Made by a program: the position numbers and the translations under genes | Assembly (NCBI RefSeq): GCF_905171775.1 | Contig: NC_053489.1 | Location: forward strand, 143,136,142 to 143,200,141 | Source of the DNA: Rana temporaria | Taxonomy: Eukaryota; Chordata; Amphibia; Anura; Ranidae | DNA: 64,000 nt | Reading direction: 5' to 3' | The notes under the pieces: model-generated | Database searches by the model: none | What the model was told of the DNA's origin: nothing | The model's input: the letters and a program-made list of their open reading frames with translations, nothing else | Shown: positions 53,677 through 64,000 of the stretch, in pieces | How positions within the stretch are numbered: position 1 is the stretch's first letter | Layout: every line of letters begins with the position of its first letter

Positions 53677-54494
53677 CCTCCTTTCTCAGTGGACGCCTTG
53701 TACGGAGAAATGCAGCGTCGGGTGGAGCTAAGGACTCTGACGTCATCACACTCCAGTTGGTTTGGTGTGAGCCGCCGCTGGTAGTCTGTTTTTTATTTGT
53801 TTTTAATTGGATGTCAGTAACCCGTTTATTTTAATAAAGGGTACCTTTTTGATATACTGCACCATGAAGTTTTCCTCTTTTTTTCATTTATAATATGCCC
53901 AAACCTGCTCATTGAACGCCTTTACCTATCACTATTCCGGGAGGAGATAGTGTATGTGTCCCGGGATAAAGATCCAGCTGATACAAAGGGTTGCTTGGTA
54001 TCCCATGGAGAGGTGAAAAAGTTCACTAGGGAAGGATTTTCTGCTGTGGATCAACTTCCATGTCCGGAGCCTGGTGAACCCCGGTATACTGAGCCCTTTT
54101 GATCTCCGTAATAGAGATCCATCTGAGTCGGTAAGCGGCCAATTTATCTACCTTTACCTGATGGAAATGGAAGCATAATACTGAAGATTTGTATCCTGCT
54201 CCTGTATTTGATTGAATCCTTGCAGTTTTTTTTTTTGCTTCTTTTTTGGATTTCAAAGTTGCTTTTTATTGCCTTTTCTGTTGGACTTTAAGTGATCACT
54301 CTGGATTATTGCTGAAAGTGTGCGGCAGTTTTCAATCATTTATATTGCTGCTTGCTTTCATCACTTGTGTATGAGCGGCATTGTGTTTATATTCACATTA
54401 ATTCTCATATTTTTTTTCAAGTTTATATACATATACACTTGTATAGTCGCTTGTTTATGCAATTTTTTAGGTTGCGCATTATTCCCACTTTATT
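53677..54494 (+). mobile_element. Non-coding retroposon with 12-bp target duplication, 818 bp
   Basis: Bounded by ACATAGACTAAG (53665-53676 and 54495-54506). The 5' part has ACGTCATCACACTCCAG and GGAGAAATGCAGCGTCGG, reminiscent of the GAAACGCGTC core of the shorter retroposons. TTAATAAAGGGTACC follows at 53833. No ORF longer than noise and no tRNA-like promoter. The insertion-type duplication is clear; the family is not recognised. Confidence 0.7.
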
Positions 54495-54506
54495 ACATAG
54501 ACTAAG

Positions 54507-55051
54507 TCTGCCTTAGTTGGGTAAGCCACTTGATGAGATGGAATTCGATGTAGAAGCTTTTGTTAAAATAGGTCCTGCTCTAGTGCAGGGGAAGCATCAT
54601 CACTATGAGTTTTAGTGTCTTGCTCCCAAGGTCTTACCAAGGTTGTACAAATCCGAATGCACTGCTTCTATTGTGGTATTAGAAGACACTAAGGAGTTTG
54701 ATTAAATAGTTGATTGAAGAATCCAAGGTAAAATAATAAACTAGTTAAGCTAAAAAAGTGATTTCTCCGTCATCAATCCATCAATTTTAGGATAATAGCA
54801 AAAAACAAAGGAACCATGGAACGGGGTAGGGTTACAAGGGGACGTCCAGGGGCGTGTCCTTCAAAGCTTTGCCAATGTCAAATCACTGGAAGGGGTGTAT
54901 AACCCAGGGTCTATATATATATATATATCTCAAGACTGTGTTTACCAAAGATTAAACTACATTGCTAAGTGCTTATAAGTTAATGTTAGATTCTTTATAT
55001 TAAAAAAAAAAAAAAACAGTTTTGCCTGCTAGAATGACTTTGCAGAAAGAT
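54507..55051. other. Unassigned, no features seen
   Basis: A short AT run (54914-54928) and an A-tract near 55003. No gene. Confidence 0.4.
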
Positions 55052-55059
55052 GTAATAGA

Positions 55060-55341
55060 CAGGGCCGCCATCAGGAATTATGGGGCCCCTTACACAGCTT
55101 CAGGCATGGGCCCCCTGGAGAAGAGAAAAGGGGGGGGGGTGCTGCCACGAATTGAGAAGCGGGGGGGGGGGGGCCTTTCCAAAAAAAATAAGAAATAAAA
55201 AAATATATATATATAAAAAAGGGGGACCTCTGGCTGGGCCCTTTAATAAAAAGATAAAAAAATATATATAAAAAATATATGTATTTATTTTTAAAAAGGG
55301 GGGTTGCCATCTAGGTCCCTGGGGACCTCTGGGCCTTTTAA

Positions 55342-55387
<46 letters not shown>

Positions 55388-56404
55388 TATACACATACAT
55401 ACATACATACATACGTACATACACACCAAAAATTTTTTAGAAAAATAAATTACAAAAAAAAGGGGGGTTGCCATCCGGGACCTCTGGGCCCTTTAATAAA
55501 AAAAGAAACCTCTGGGCCCTTTAATAAAAAATAAAAAAAATAAAAATAAACATTTATAAAAAAAAGGGGGGTTTCCATCCAGGGCCCTGGGGACCTCTGA
55601 GCCCTTTAATTATATATATTAGGGCTGTGCAAATTAACTTTTAATTAATCGATTAATCTATAATTTCTTTGATCGATTAAAATTCTTTTGATTTGTACTC
55701 ACCTCACCGCCGGCTTCTGGGCCTTCAGGGAGTTCCGTCGGAGATCCAGTTACGTCACGGACATCGGCGGGGCTTGCCGTTTCCATCGGAAGGGCTCCTT
55801 TGCTGTGCCTTCATATCTGCATGCCAGCGGGACCTCACTATCTGCCACACGCAAGGGCTGTTACACTTCCCTCTATCAACCTGGGATTCTACAACCATCC
55901 ACTGGGAGTTGTGATAGTTCCCTTCATGGGACAGCTACATTCCGACGGACTGATGTTAACCTCTCCTCATCTGGATTCAGCAGTGGTATTGTTGTACACA
56001 TTTTTATACCAGTATCATACTTAGCTACATGTTTTTATGACTGCTTTTGGTACCGTTTGGTATTACTCGCACCATTTTTACAGTTTATGTAGCTACATCG
56101 ATTTTATCTCCAGTGCAATATTTATTTGGTTACCTACTTGAAGACTATAAAGGTTTTAATGCTATTCCCATCGAGCTCTGCCTTTGTGTGTTTTTTGTAT
56201 CCTGCTATCCATTTTTCCAGTTGTTGGTAGCTGCACTGGGAATCAGCCTGCAAGGAGATTAGCTAAAAGTAGTTGGATCTGTATGTGCGTTATAATTAAT
56301 CGAAATTAATCGATTAAAAAAAAAAACAACGATTAATCGAACAGAAACATTTTGATCAGTAACAGCCCTAATATATATATCTGGGGCCCTTTAAAATTAT
56401 AATA

Positions 56405-56452
<48 letters not shown>

Positions 56453-56813
56453 AAAAAATATATAAAAAAAATATATTTTTTTTTATAAAAAAAGGGGGGT
56501 TGTCATCCAGGGCCCTGGGGATCTCCGGGCCCCTGGGGACCTCCGGACCCCTAAAAAAAAAAAAAATTGGCCCTTTATTAAAAAATAAAATAAAAATATA
56601 TTAAAAAAATATATATGTTTTTATAAAAAATAAATAAAAAAAAGGGGGGGTTGCCATCTGGGGCCCTGTGGGCCTCCGGGCCCCTGGGAACCTCCGGACC
56701 CCTAAAAAAAAAAAAAAAAAAAAAAAAGGGGTCCGGGGGTTGCCATCCGGGCCCCTGGGGACCTCAGAGCCCCTTACAGGTGTACTGCATGTACCCCCCT
56801 GATGGCGGCCCTG
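55060..56813. mobile_element. hAT element with low-complexity array and a nested hAT
   Basis: Ends CAGGGCCGCCATCAGG and CCTGATGGCGGCCCTG. Flanks GTAATAGA (55052-55059) and GTTATAGA (56814-56821) match at seven of eight positions. The array of GGGGTTGCCATC, CAGGGCCCTGGGGACCTCTG and GGCCCTTTAATAAA is the reverse complement of that in 11165-14986. A nested element sits at 55620-56370. Confidence 0.87.
55620..56370. mobile_element. Nested hAT-like element with ATCGATTAAT-rich ends
   Basis: Ends TAGGGCTGTGCAAATTAAC and GTAACAGCCCTA, flanked by ATATATAT on both sides (uninformative, since it landed in an AT run). Subterminal AATTAATCGATTAA repeats are on both sides. The ~550-bp middle is non-coding; its latter part (AGGTTTTAATGCTATTCCCA) resembles the tails of the small retroposons. 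Confidence 0.75.
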
Positions 56814-56821
56814 GTTATAGA

Positions 56822-57557
56822 ACAAGTTGCTGTCTGCTTTATTCTTGGTATGCCTGGTTTTGGCCTGTTTTTGTGTGTTACAATGAGGTATTAGGGAGTC
56901 TAGAGGTCATCCAAGCTGATACGGTGTTTCAAGATAGCAGAATGAAAAATGTTTGTTTGGGAGGGTCTTGTCAACTTTCTGGGACTTGTATTAATTAAAT
57001 GGCATCCTTAGTACTGTAGCTGGCAACATATACCAATGCATATGCCATGGTCATGTTGAAGTTTTTCATGTTTTCTTAATGTCCAATGCTTTAATGTACA
57101 ATATTGGTTTCCTTTAACACACTTGCATACAGTGTGAATGGCACTCTAATGCACTAGTACTAACTAACAACCTTAGCGATAATAATGAATACATTTTTGC
57201 AAATCTGAGTGTCAACCTAAAATAAACACATTACCTTTCTTTTGACAAATATAATTACTGATCCCCTGAATATAAAATTAATGATTTTTTTGTGCTACAA
57301 GCATTATTTTTATGTGTTTTAAAGGTACCAGTAAACATGAATGAATGTATCTGTAGGTTGAAATCAATCAGCCACAAAGTTAAAAAGTATTTCTTACTTT
57401 GAGCTGACACAAGCACTTTAAACAGTTGCAGGATTAGACTATATTGACCACCACCTACTGATCACCCTCCTGAGACCAAGATGGATTGAAGCTTATCTGC
57501 AGGATAACCACCGCAGTGCAGACATCTCCTATAAATAAAATAGATACACATACAGTA
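56822..57557. other. Unassigned, no features seen
   Basis: No supported gene or repeat boundary. Confidence 0.4.
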
Positions 57558-57559
57558 TA

Positions 57560-58068
57560 CACCGATCAGCCATAACATTGTGACCAGCCACCTAATATTG
57601 AGTATGGTCCCCTTTTGCTAAAATAGCCCTGACCCATTGAGGCATGGACACCAAAATAATATCTGCATGAATGGCAGGTTTCCCTGCAGAACATTGCCCA
57701 AAGCATCACACTGCCTTTGCCAACTCGCCTTCTTATACTGCATCCTGGTGCCATCTCTTCCCCACATAAGTGATGCACACAGACCCAGCCATCCACATGA
57801 TGTAAAAGAAAATGCGATCCATCAGACCAGGAGACCTTATTCCATTGCTCCGTAGTCCAGTTGTGACCATTGTAGAAGCTTTTAGCTGTGGACATGGGTC
57901 GACATGGGCTTCACAGCCCCATACACAACAAACTGTGATGCCCATTTTTTTCTACTTTCACCACATTAACTTCATGGACAACATGTTCACTTTCTGCCTA
58001 ATATATCCCACCAATTTTCAGATGTCATTGTAACAAGACATTGGTCATAATGTTTTAGCTGATCGGTG
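57560..58068 (-). mobile_element. Internally deleted Tc1 element (CACCGATCAGCC ends)
   Basis: Ends CACCGATCAGCCATAACATT and ATGTTTTAGCTGATCGGTG; the left TA is at 57558-57559, the right flank is a TG run. The minus strand keeps a transposase fragment (NKVSWSDGSHFLLHHVDGWV, GKGSVMLWAMF) around the first catalytic Asp. The rest is deleted. Confidence 0.83.
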
Positions 58069-58077
58069 TGTGTGTGT

Positions 58078-58418
58078 TGTGACGGTATGCGAGGTGAGGT
58101 CATGGATAATCTGTATATTTCACCTTGCATGCGTTCTATTGGAAGAGACTGAACTGGAATCCGGACCAGGTTTTTCCAGCCTGCGTGGCAGGCTTGGTTC
58201 CGGTCTGGGTGTTGTGGTCCACTTGAGTCCACGGTCAGCTGGACTTTAAATAAGCAGGAACATATCGTATAGAGAGGAGTCTACTGTTTCGTTACTTTAC
58301 TGTTTTTGTTTGTTTTTATGACTTTGAAAACCTCTTCTAAATAAAGCTGATAACCCGCCAGATTAAGGAAACTGCCTGATCGCTGACCTTAATTTCCAGA
58401 AAAGGTGATCCCCACAAG
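58078..58418 (+). mobile_element. Candidate solo LTR
   Basis: TGTGACGGTATGCGAGGTGA resembles the first bases of the Gypsy LTR at 40498. TTTAAATAAGCAGG (TATA-like), TCTAAATAAAGCTG (poly-A signal) and a final GGTGATCCCCACA give an LTR layout. The left flank is microsatellite, so no target duplication can be read. Confidence 0.5.
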
Positions 58419-58435
58419 CAAATCTCCCACAATGT

Positions 58436-58437
<2 letters not shown>

Positions 58438-58489
<52 letters not shown>

Positions 58490-58490
58490 C

Positions 58491-58525
<35 letters not shown>

Positions 58526-58530
58526 CACAC
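58438..58530. repeat. (TA)n then (ACATAT)n microsatellite
   Basis: TA dinucleotides to ~58483, then ACATAC/ATACAT units to 58525. Confidence 0.95.
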
Positions 58531-59030
58531 ACTGTATTTATTGGCGTATACCGCACACTTTTTTGCCCTGAAATTCAGGGCAAAATCGTGGGTGCGCGAT
58601 ATTCGCCGATACCCGCGCCGAGTTTGAACTACTGCGCCAGCATATACCGAGCGCAGTACACTCATGTATAGTCGGGCAGGCTCGGCTCCTCTCACAGTCA
58701 CATCCTGGACGTACAGGACGTGACCGCGAGAGGAGCCGAGCCTGCCCGACTATACATGTGTACTGCGCTCGGTATATGCCAGGGCAGTAGTTCAAACTCA
58801 GCGCGGGAAGCGGGGATCGAGCGGGGAGGACACCGCAGAAGGACGCCGGACCCGACGAGGAGGACACCACCGAAGCCGCAGACGGGCGCCGGACCTGACG
58901 AGGCCGCCGATGGACGCTGCGCAAGACACCAAAACTGTAAGTCCGAAAATTAATTTTTTACAGGAATGCGGGTCCACTTTAGGGGTGCGTGCTATACGCC
59001 GGAGTGCGCAATACCCCTAAAAATACGGTG
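58530..59030. mobile_element. MITE with CACTGTATTTATTGGCG ends and a strong hairpin
   Basis: Starts CACTGTATTTATTGGCGTAT and ends AAAAATACGGTG, followed by TA (59031-59032). The centre is a near-perfect inverted repeat of ~85-bp arms (58615-58800) containing CTCGGCTCCTCTC and CGACTATACATG. Same family as 60698-61222. Confidence 0.8.
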
Positions 59031-59032
59031 TA

Positions 59033-59450
59033 TATATATATATAATATATATATATATAATTTTTTGGTGGTACATGTCAGTAATAAAGTACGTGCATAT
59101 AAACCCTGACAATGAACTTCTCTCTTTTGCACCCTTTGGATCTGTCAAGAATACCATCAGAGGCATTTTGTTGTATCTGGATAGTAAGTGAAAAACATCT
59201 ATCAATCTTGGGGAAATGTAAATGTATTGTAGAGGTGTACTGTATGTGTTTAAATTTGCTTTGACATATGCTTTTGTAACAGGTGACCCCATTGGAAATA
59301 AACACTTCCACAACTACCCATGGTCCTTAAAAACAAATGATTGCATAGGGCCAACCGCAGTCCTATGAACCTCCATATTGTTTGCTTGTTACATTGTCAT
59401 TCTTGCCTCTCTCATCTCAATACTAGGGCCTATTCACACTATGCACTAGA
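59033..59450. other. Unassigned, no features seen
   Basis: A short AT run follows the MITE; otherwise nothing recognisable. Confidence 0.4.
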
Positions 59451-59454
59451 TTAA

Positions 59455-59939
59455 AGGGGTTGTAAAAGTTTGTGTTTTTTCACCTAGGATGCATTAAGGT
59501 GAAAAAACACCTGGCAATGACAGCCCCCCTGGCCGCCCCAGCCCCCCGTTTTACTTACCTGAGCCCGTTCACCTGCTGTGCGCATCCCCTGGCGTCCTCT
59601 TCTCCAATGCTTCTCAGCGTTGATTGGATAGATTGATAGCGGCGCAGCCATTGGTGATCTGGTGATCTATCCATCCAATCACTCTATTTCAGAGTGCCTC
59701 CTGCCACTCATGTGACTGCTCACCTCTCTCCTCCCCGCTGATGTCAGCAGGAGTTCTTAGCCCCTCCCGCTGTAGCTGTCAGATTGACAAAGAGAGCAGC
59801 GAACAGTCACGTGATCGTCGGGAGGCGCTCTGAAATAAGGCAGGAATCAGCATATTTGTTTTAAAGCATATACAGTGGGGCATATGTTTTTATCAAACAG
59901 GGGACTGTATGAACATAACAAAGTGGCTTTATAACCACT
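59455..59939. mobile_element. TTAA-flanked hairpin element (AGGGGTTGTAAAAG start), 485 bp
   Basis: Ends AGGGGTTGTAAAAG and CTTTATAACCACT; TTAA at 59451-59454 and 59940-59943. Internal inverted repeats around CAATCACTCTATTTCAGAG and CTCTGAAATAAGGCAGGAA. Confidence 0.87.
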
Positions 59940-59943
59940 TTAA

Positions 59944-60695
59944 CTACTAATATTGTTTTGTATAGCATTAGAGGGGTGTTTAAAAAAAAGAAACAGCTGG
60001 AACTCCGCTTTAAACACATTTATTATATTGCAGCTTACCAATTCTAAGATGTGATGGATGCATTGGTTTTCTTTTTTAGGCTTTTTTCTTATATTTTGAT
60101 CTGGTGATCCATCCAATAAGGTTGTTGTTTTTCAAAAGAAAAGAAGCCTAAAAAATAAAATAAAAAACACGAATGCAGCCACCACATCTAATGATTGGTA
60201 AGCCGCAATCTATTACATTTTTAGTTTTGGGTTTAATACCACTTTCAGCATTGTAAGGTGTCCTCAAACTATGAAGATGTAGCCAAAATGTTGACATTCA
60301 TGAGCATAAATGATTGCTGCTGAAAGGTTTATTCTTCATTCTATAGCATTTGCCTGATACTAGTTAGGTGCACAAGCCTAGCTTCCATAGATTGTGCTTA
60401 TTGGACTTTGTGTAGGCCACACACCCAAGCCTTCAAGTATCTAGCATTAAATACAGATTAGATAATGTCTCCAACCTAAGTAGCCTTTTCGAGAGCTTAT
60501 GGCAAGCAGCCACTGTTTTCCTCCTTGCCAAAGCTGATAATAGCTGCTTCATAAATCCTTCTTAGCTGTAATGAACAGCTGTGTTGGGATCTCCCTGTTG
60601 TTGGTTATACGTTTGTTATGTGCCAATAAAGTGTAGCAAGAGTGTTTTATATTTAATGTGATTTCAGAGTATCATAAAGCCAGTTACTCCCTCCC
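59944..60695. other. Unassigned, with a TTAA-element end fragment
   Basis: GAACTCCGCTTTAA near 60000 is the right end of the AGCGGAG family without a partner. AATGATTGCTGCTGAAAGG near 60310 follows ATGAAGATGTAGCCAAAATG, a degenerate match to the small-retroposon core. No gene. Confidence 0.35.
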
Positions 60696-60697
60696 TA

Positions 60698-61222
60698 CAC
60701 TGTATTTATTGGCGTATAACACTCACTTTTTTACCCTGAAAATAGAGGGTAAACTGTGCCTGTGTGTTATACGCAGGGGCAGGGCCGATCCTAGGGTCAC
60801 AGGCGCCTGGGTGCAGAAATATTTCTGGCGCCCCCACATGGGCGTCATCATTTTACTAACTCCTCCCCTTTACAAATGTTTCTATGGCAATGGCTCAACC
60901 ACAGAGATGCTCCCCCACTAAATCTTCATTACCCTGAGATCCTTACATGATCTCTTAACAATAAACAAAATACTGGAAGAGAAGCAAAGCACTTTATTGG
61001 GACCTGGAGAGGGGCCTCTGTGATGGACACAGAGAGGGCTTCTGTTAAAGAGTCTGTTAGATATTCGGCACCCCCACCTCTGCAGGCGCCTGGGTGCAAT
61101 ACACCCTGCCTAGGATCGGCCCTGCACAGGGGGCTGTGGAAAGTTTTTTTCCTGAAACTTCCCTCTTAAAGTTAGGGTGCGTGTTATACGCCTGTGCATG
61201 TTAAACGCCGATAAATACAGTA
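60698..61222. mobile_element. MITE with CACTGTATTTATTGGCG ends, hosting a hAT MITE
   Basis: TA at 60696-60697 and 61223-61224. Ends CACTGTATTTATTGGCGTAT and CGCCGATAAATACAGTA. Removing the nested element leaves about 170 bp. Confidence 0.82.
60780..61124. mobile_element. Nested hAT MITE, 345 bp
   Basis: Ends CAGGGCCGATCCTAGG and CCTAGGATCGGCCCTG are a perfect 16-bp inverted repeat. Flanks CGCAGGGG (60772-60779) and CACAGGGG (61125-61132) match at seven of eight positions. Confidence 0.88.
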
Positions 61223-61224
61223 TA

Positions 61225-62272
61225 TTGTACATCTATGTCTGTGGGGAACAAAAACATTCCCCAGATGACGCAAAGTTATAATTTGTCTTCTGCCTACTGA
61301 ATTATTTGATGCAGATTTTTGCAGCTGCACTGAAAAGTCAGATCCCTGAATTTGCTGCAGGGGCTACCTGATTATTAGTATGTGGTCACCAGGTGCCCGT
61401 AAATGGCTCATTTCCATAAAGAAGAAGAAGAACTTCACCCTTTTAAAAAATTACCACAAAGGCACCTTTAGGAATGTTTAGAAATGACAATCTACGAACA
61501 GATATTTACAGAATACAGTTTTTTTTTCTTTTCTCTCCATTTTTCTCTTCCTCCCCATTCTCCTTATGTTGTTGTTTATGACAGATGAATCCATCTCTTT
61601 ACTTCCTGGAACTCTAGGTCTGCCTCCTGGGACATGTGATGGCACCTTCCCAGGACGCACCTGTGAGGCCAGGCTTACATCACATGTGCCTCTCTCAAAT
61701 GTCCACTTTAACACAAGCTTGATCTTTGCCTATTTAGGATAGTACAGCAGCTATGCTTTAATCCCCTCATCCAAAGCAGGCAACTATTTGCCTTTACTTG
61801 GCTCCCCCCTTCACTCTGTTCAGCAACAGAAACAATAGGAAAGACCCACTTCTGGGTATGCAGAAGCATGTGACCATGGTGGACCAATCAGTGCCATCAC
61901 ACAGGAAGTCTATCACCCTGTGCAAACTTGGCCAATTTTTTTTCATTGGGGCAAATGAAGTATAAAGAAATGCTGTTGGGGAAGGTTGCGTTAAACCAAA
62001 TCTGTGCAAGCTAAAGCACAGTTTAGCAAACACATTAAGCATTTGTGATTGGGGCTTAAAAAATCACATACTGCTGTTACCATGTGTTAAATATAATGAC
62101 AGCCCCTGGATCAAGCCATGTGGGTATGGACAGAGATCACCTCAAGCATGGTTATTTGGCCCATCTTTGGTCAGTCATGATGATATAACCAGAAAACATC
62201 ACACTACCATTGTTATCCTAATTCAGAAAATACAATGGGTATCTCAACAAGATTGAACATCCTTAAAGTGGA
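61225..62272. other. Unassigned, no features seen
   Basis: No supported gene, RNA or repeat boundary. Confidence 0.4.
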
Positions 62273-62276
62273 GGTT

Positions 62277-62749
62277 CACCCTCAAAAAAAATTCTGACAT
62301 CATACGGAGTCGAGCCATCCTACCGACAGAATGCCGGTGGTTTTTTTTTCCTCAGCACATACCTCGTTATGTGCGATTTTCACCTCACGGATATCCCATA
62401 GGAGTGGGCGTTCCCAAGCACTGCCTGTGATTGACAGGCTTCCGAACGGCGCATACTGCGCGTCACAGGTTGCCGAAAGAACCGGAACGTCGGTGCGGCT
62501 CTATACGGCGCCTGCGCACCGACGTTCGGGTTCTGTCGGCAACCTGTGACGCGCAGTATGCGCCGTTCGGAAGCCTGTCAATCACAGGCAGTGCTTGAGA
62601 ACACCCACTCCCGCAGGATTGCCGTGAGGTGAAAATCGTGATAACGAGGTATGTGCTTTTAAAAAAAAAAAAAAACACCGGCATTCTGTCGGTAGGATGG
62701 CTCGACTCCGTGTGATGTCAGAATTTTTTTTAAAGGGTGAACCTCCACT
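62277..62749. mobile_element. TTAA-flanked full-length hairpin element, 473 bp
   Basis: Starts AGTGGAGGTTCACCC and ends GGGTGAACCTCCACT, TTAA at 62273-62276 and 62750-62753. Almost the whole element is one inverted repeat: arms of about 225 bp (left arm with GCCTGTGATTGACAGGCTTC, right arm with its complement) and a loop of some 15 bp near 62507. Confidence 0.93.
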
Positions 62750-62851
62750 TTAAAACCATGCTGTGGACAATCCTTTCTATCTGCTTCCTAGCAACCATGA
62801 ATCTGATGGGTTACTATGAAAAATGTTTTAGTACCAGCATTATTACTCACA

Positions 62852-62853
<2 letters not shown>

Positions 62854-62904
<51 letters not shown>

Positions 62905-62945
62905 TGAGTGAGAGTGAGAGAGAGAGCGCGAGAGAGAGAGCGAAA
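62854..62945. repeat. (TG)n microsatellite then GAGA-rich run
   Basis: About 24 TG repeats (62854-62902) followed by GTGAGTGAGAGTGAGAGAGA. Confidence 0.97.
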
Positions 62946-64000
62946 GAGATGGATGGAGAGAGGCAGCAAGGAGGGTAATCCAACATCAGCAATACCTGTG
63001 TTCCTGGAGCAACAAACAAAAAGTTGCGGGGTTAGACTATTCAGCATGTTCTCGGTACACATGCATCTTCAGTTTTGACTGGCGTGTATCTTTAATCATG
63101 CCTATTTGTATTCATTTGTAGACAGCTGTGCAGAACAACAACAGGGTCTATTAATGAGATCTATATACTTAACAGAAATGGTCTTAGAACATAAGTAGCT
63201 CACGTCAGACAATGCTATAATCCTTCGAGAACCATTACAGTATCATGAATTGGGATAAACTTCTCAGCTGCTAATGTAACGCTAATTCTTGGTTGCCATT
63301 ACAGCACAGATTACCATAAAGAACATAATACTCCCAACGGAACAAATTTTCTGTAGTCTCTGGTTATTGAGCAATTCCACTTTTTGGACCCATGAGCTGG
63401 ATTTTAAATAGTTATTTAAAATTCATGGTTTGGTTCAAGAAAAGCAGGTGGTGTAGCTTGTAGATAGTTTCTTTGCTAGGGTTTCCTAGAGTGCACTGTA
63501 CTTTAGGTGCTTTTACATAGTTTGTATGTTTTGGAAATAGAAAAATTGATTAAATATATAAATGAAATGCAGACTCATCCCCAAAAAAATATCAACAAGG
63601 AGACTACGCACAAAAGAGAGACAGGACTGATATGTGCAATATAATTTAGTCAATGGATAAGGAATGTAGGTGTATGGTACTGGCAAGCATAAATATTTAG
63701 CATTTTCTTCATAGCCTAGCATCCAACTAGTTTGGATTTTAAGCCTTGCATTAGTACAGCTGAAAGTCATGGTACATCCCAACACCAATTTCACCTTTGT
63801 TGTCCACTTTGAGGGCCAAATCTCAAACACAGAGCATGGGCAAGATCAAAAATACAGCAGTGATCTTACATAATTTCTTCAAACTTTGTACTGCAAAGCA
63901 TGTTACAGATATCACCAATCTATTCCTATTGAAAAATATTAAATTGCTTTTATTTGCCTCCCTACAGTTTTAAAAAAAGTGTTGTTTTCTCCTAAATGGA
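62946..64000. other. Unassigned, no features seen
   Basis: AT-rich with only short open frames; no gene, RNA or repeat boundary that I can support. Confidence 0.4.

Overview
This window looks like gene-poor amphibian DNA, most likely from a ranid frog. I recognised no host gene exon. About three quarters of the 64 kb can be assigned to transposable elements, many nested inside one another, with target-site duplications (TSDs) that can be read directly. The frog call is an inference from the repeat style: PIF/Harbinger MITEs whose ends read like GTGTGTACGGGGCC, TTAA-flanked elements beginning CCACTTAAGCCCC, and Tc1 elements with long inverted repeats.

Layout. 1-9 kb: a Tc1 element split by an L2/CR1-type LINE, two complete Harbinger-type MITEs plus a fragment, and a small non-coding retroposon. 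10-20 kb: a TTAA element, a hAT element hosting a Tc1/mariner element (DD37E by my count, one stop codon from an open transposase), a hairpin MITE, and a Tc1 element broken by three insertions. 19.9-29.2 kb: a TA-flanked repeat hosting a hAT MITE and an 8.6-kb PIF/Harbinger element with TTA target duplications. 29-40 kb: a hAT MITE, several TTAA elements, hairpin MITEs and a 24-bp minisatellite. 40.5-44.1 kb: an LTR retrotransposon with a 5-bp TSD. 44.8-51.8 kb: a hAT MITE, a second Tc1 copy carrying a solo LTR, a Harbinger MITE and two nested TTAA elements, and then two further TTAA elements. 52-64 kb: a fragment of an SGNH-hydrolase retroelement protein, a non-coding retroposon, two more hAT layers, a decayed Tc1, a candidate solo LTR and more hairpin MITEs.

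Two coding systems stand out. (1) The LTR element at 40498-44134 has one intact 581-codon ORF on the minus strand. Its first part is a Gypsy Gag with a SCAN-like capsid region and a CCHC zinc knuckle. Its last ~145 residues closely resemble HEXIM1/2, the 7SK-dependent inhibitor of P-TEFb: the basic RNA-binding stretch, a PYNT-like motif and the coiled-coil cyclin T-binding domain are all there, but the acidic autoinhibitory region is missing. No pol is present. This is a Gag-cellular gene fusion of the kind seen in acute transforming retroviruses, here in an LTR retrotransposon. (2) The Harbinger element at 20505-29076 encodes three apparently intact, spliced genes: a DDE transposase (2 exons), a Myb/SANT-like protein with an acidic repeat (3 exons, opposite strand) and a MADF protein (2 coding exons). 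All predicted splice phases match. Related MITEs nearby share its ends and are plausible substrates.

Many insertions can be verified inside the window, because related repeat copies here preserve the unoccupied site.
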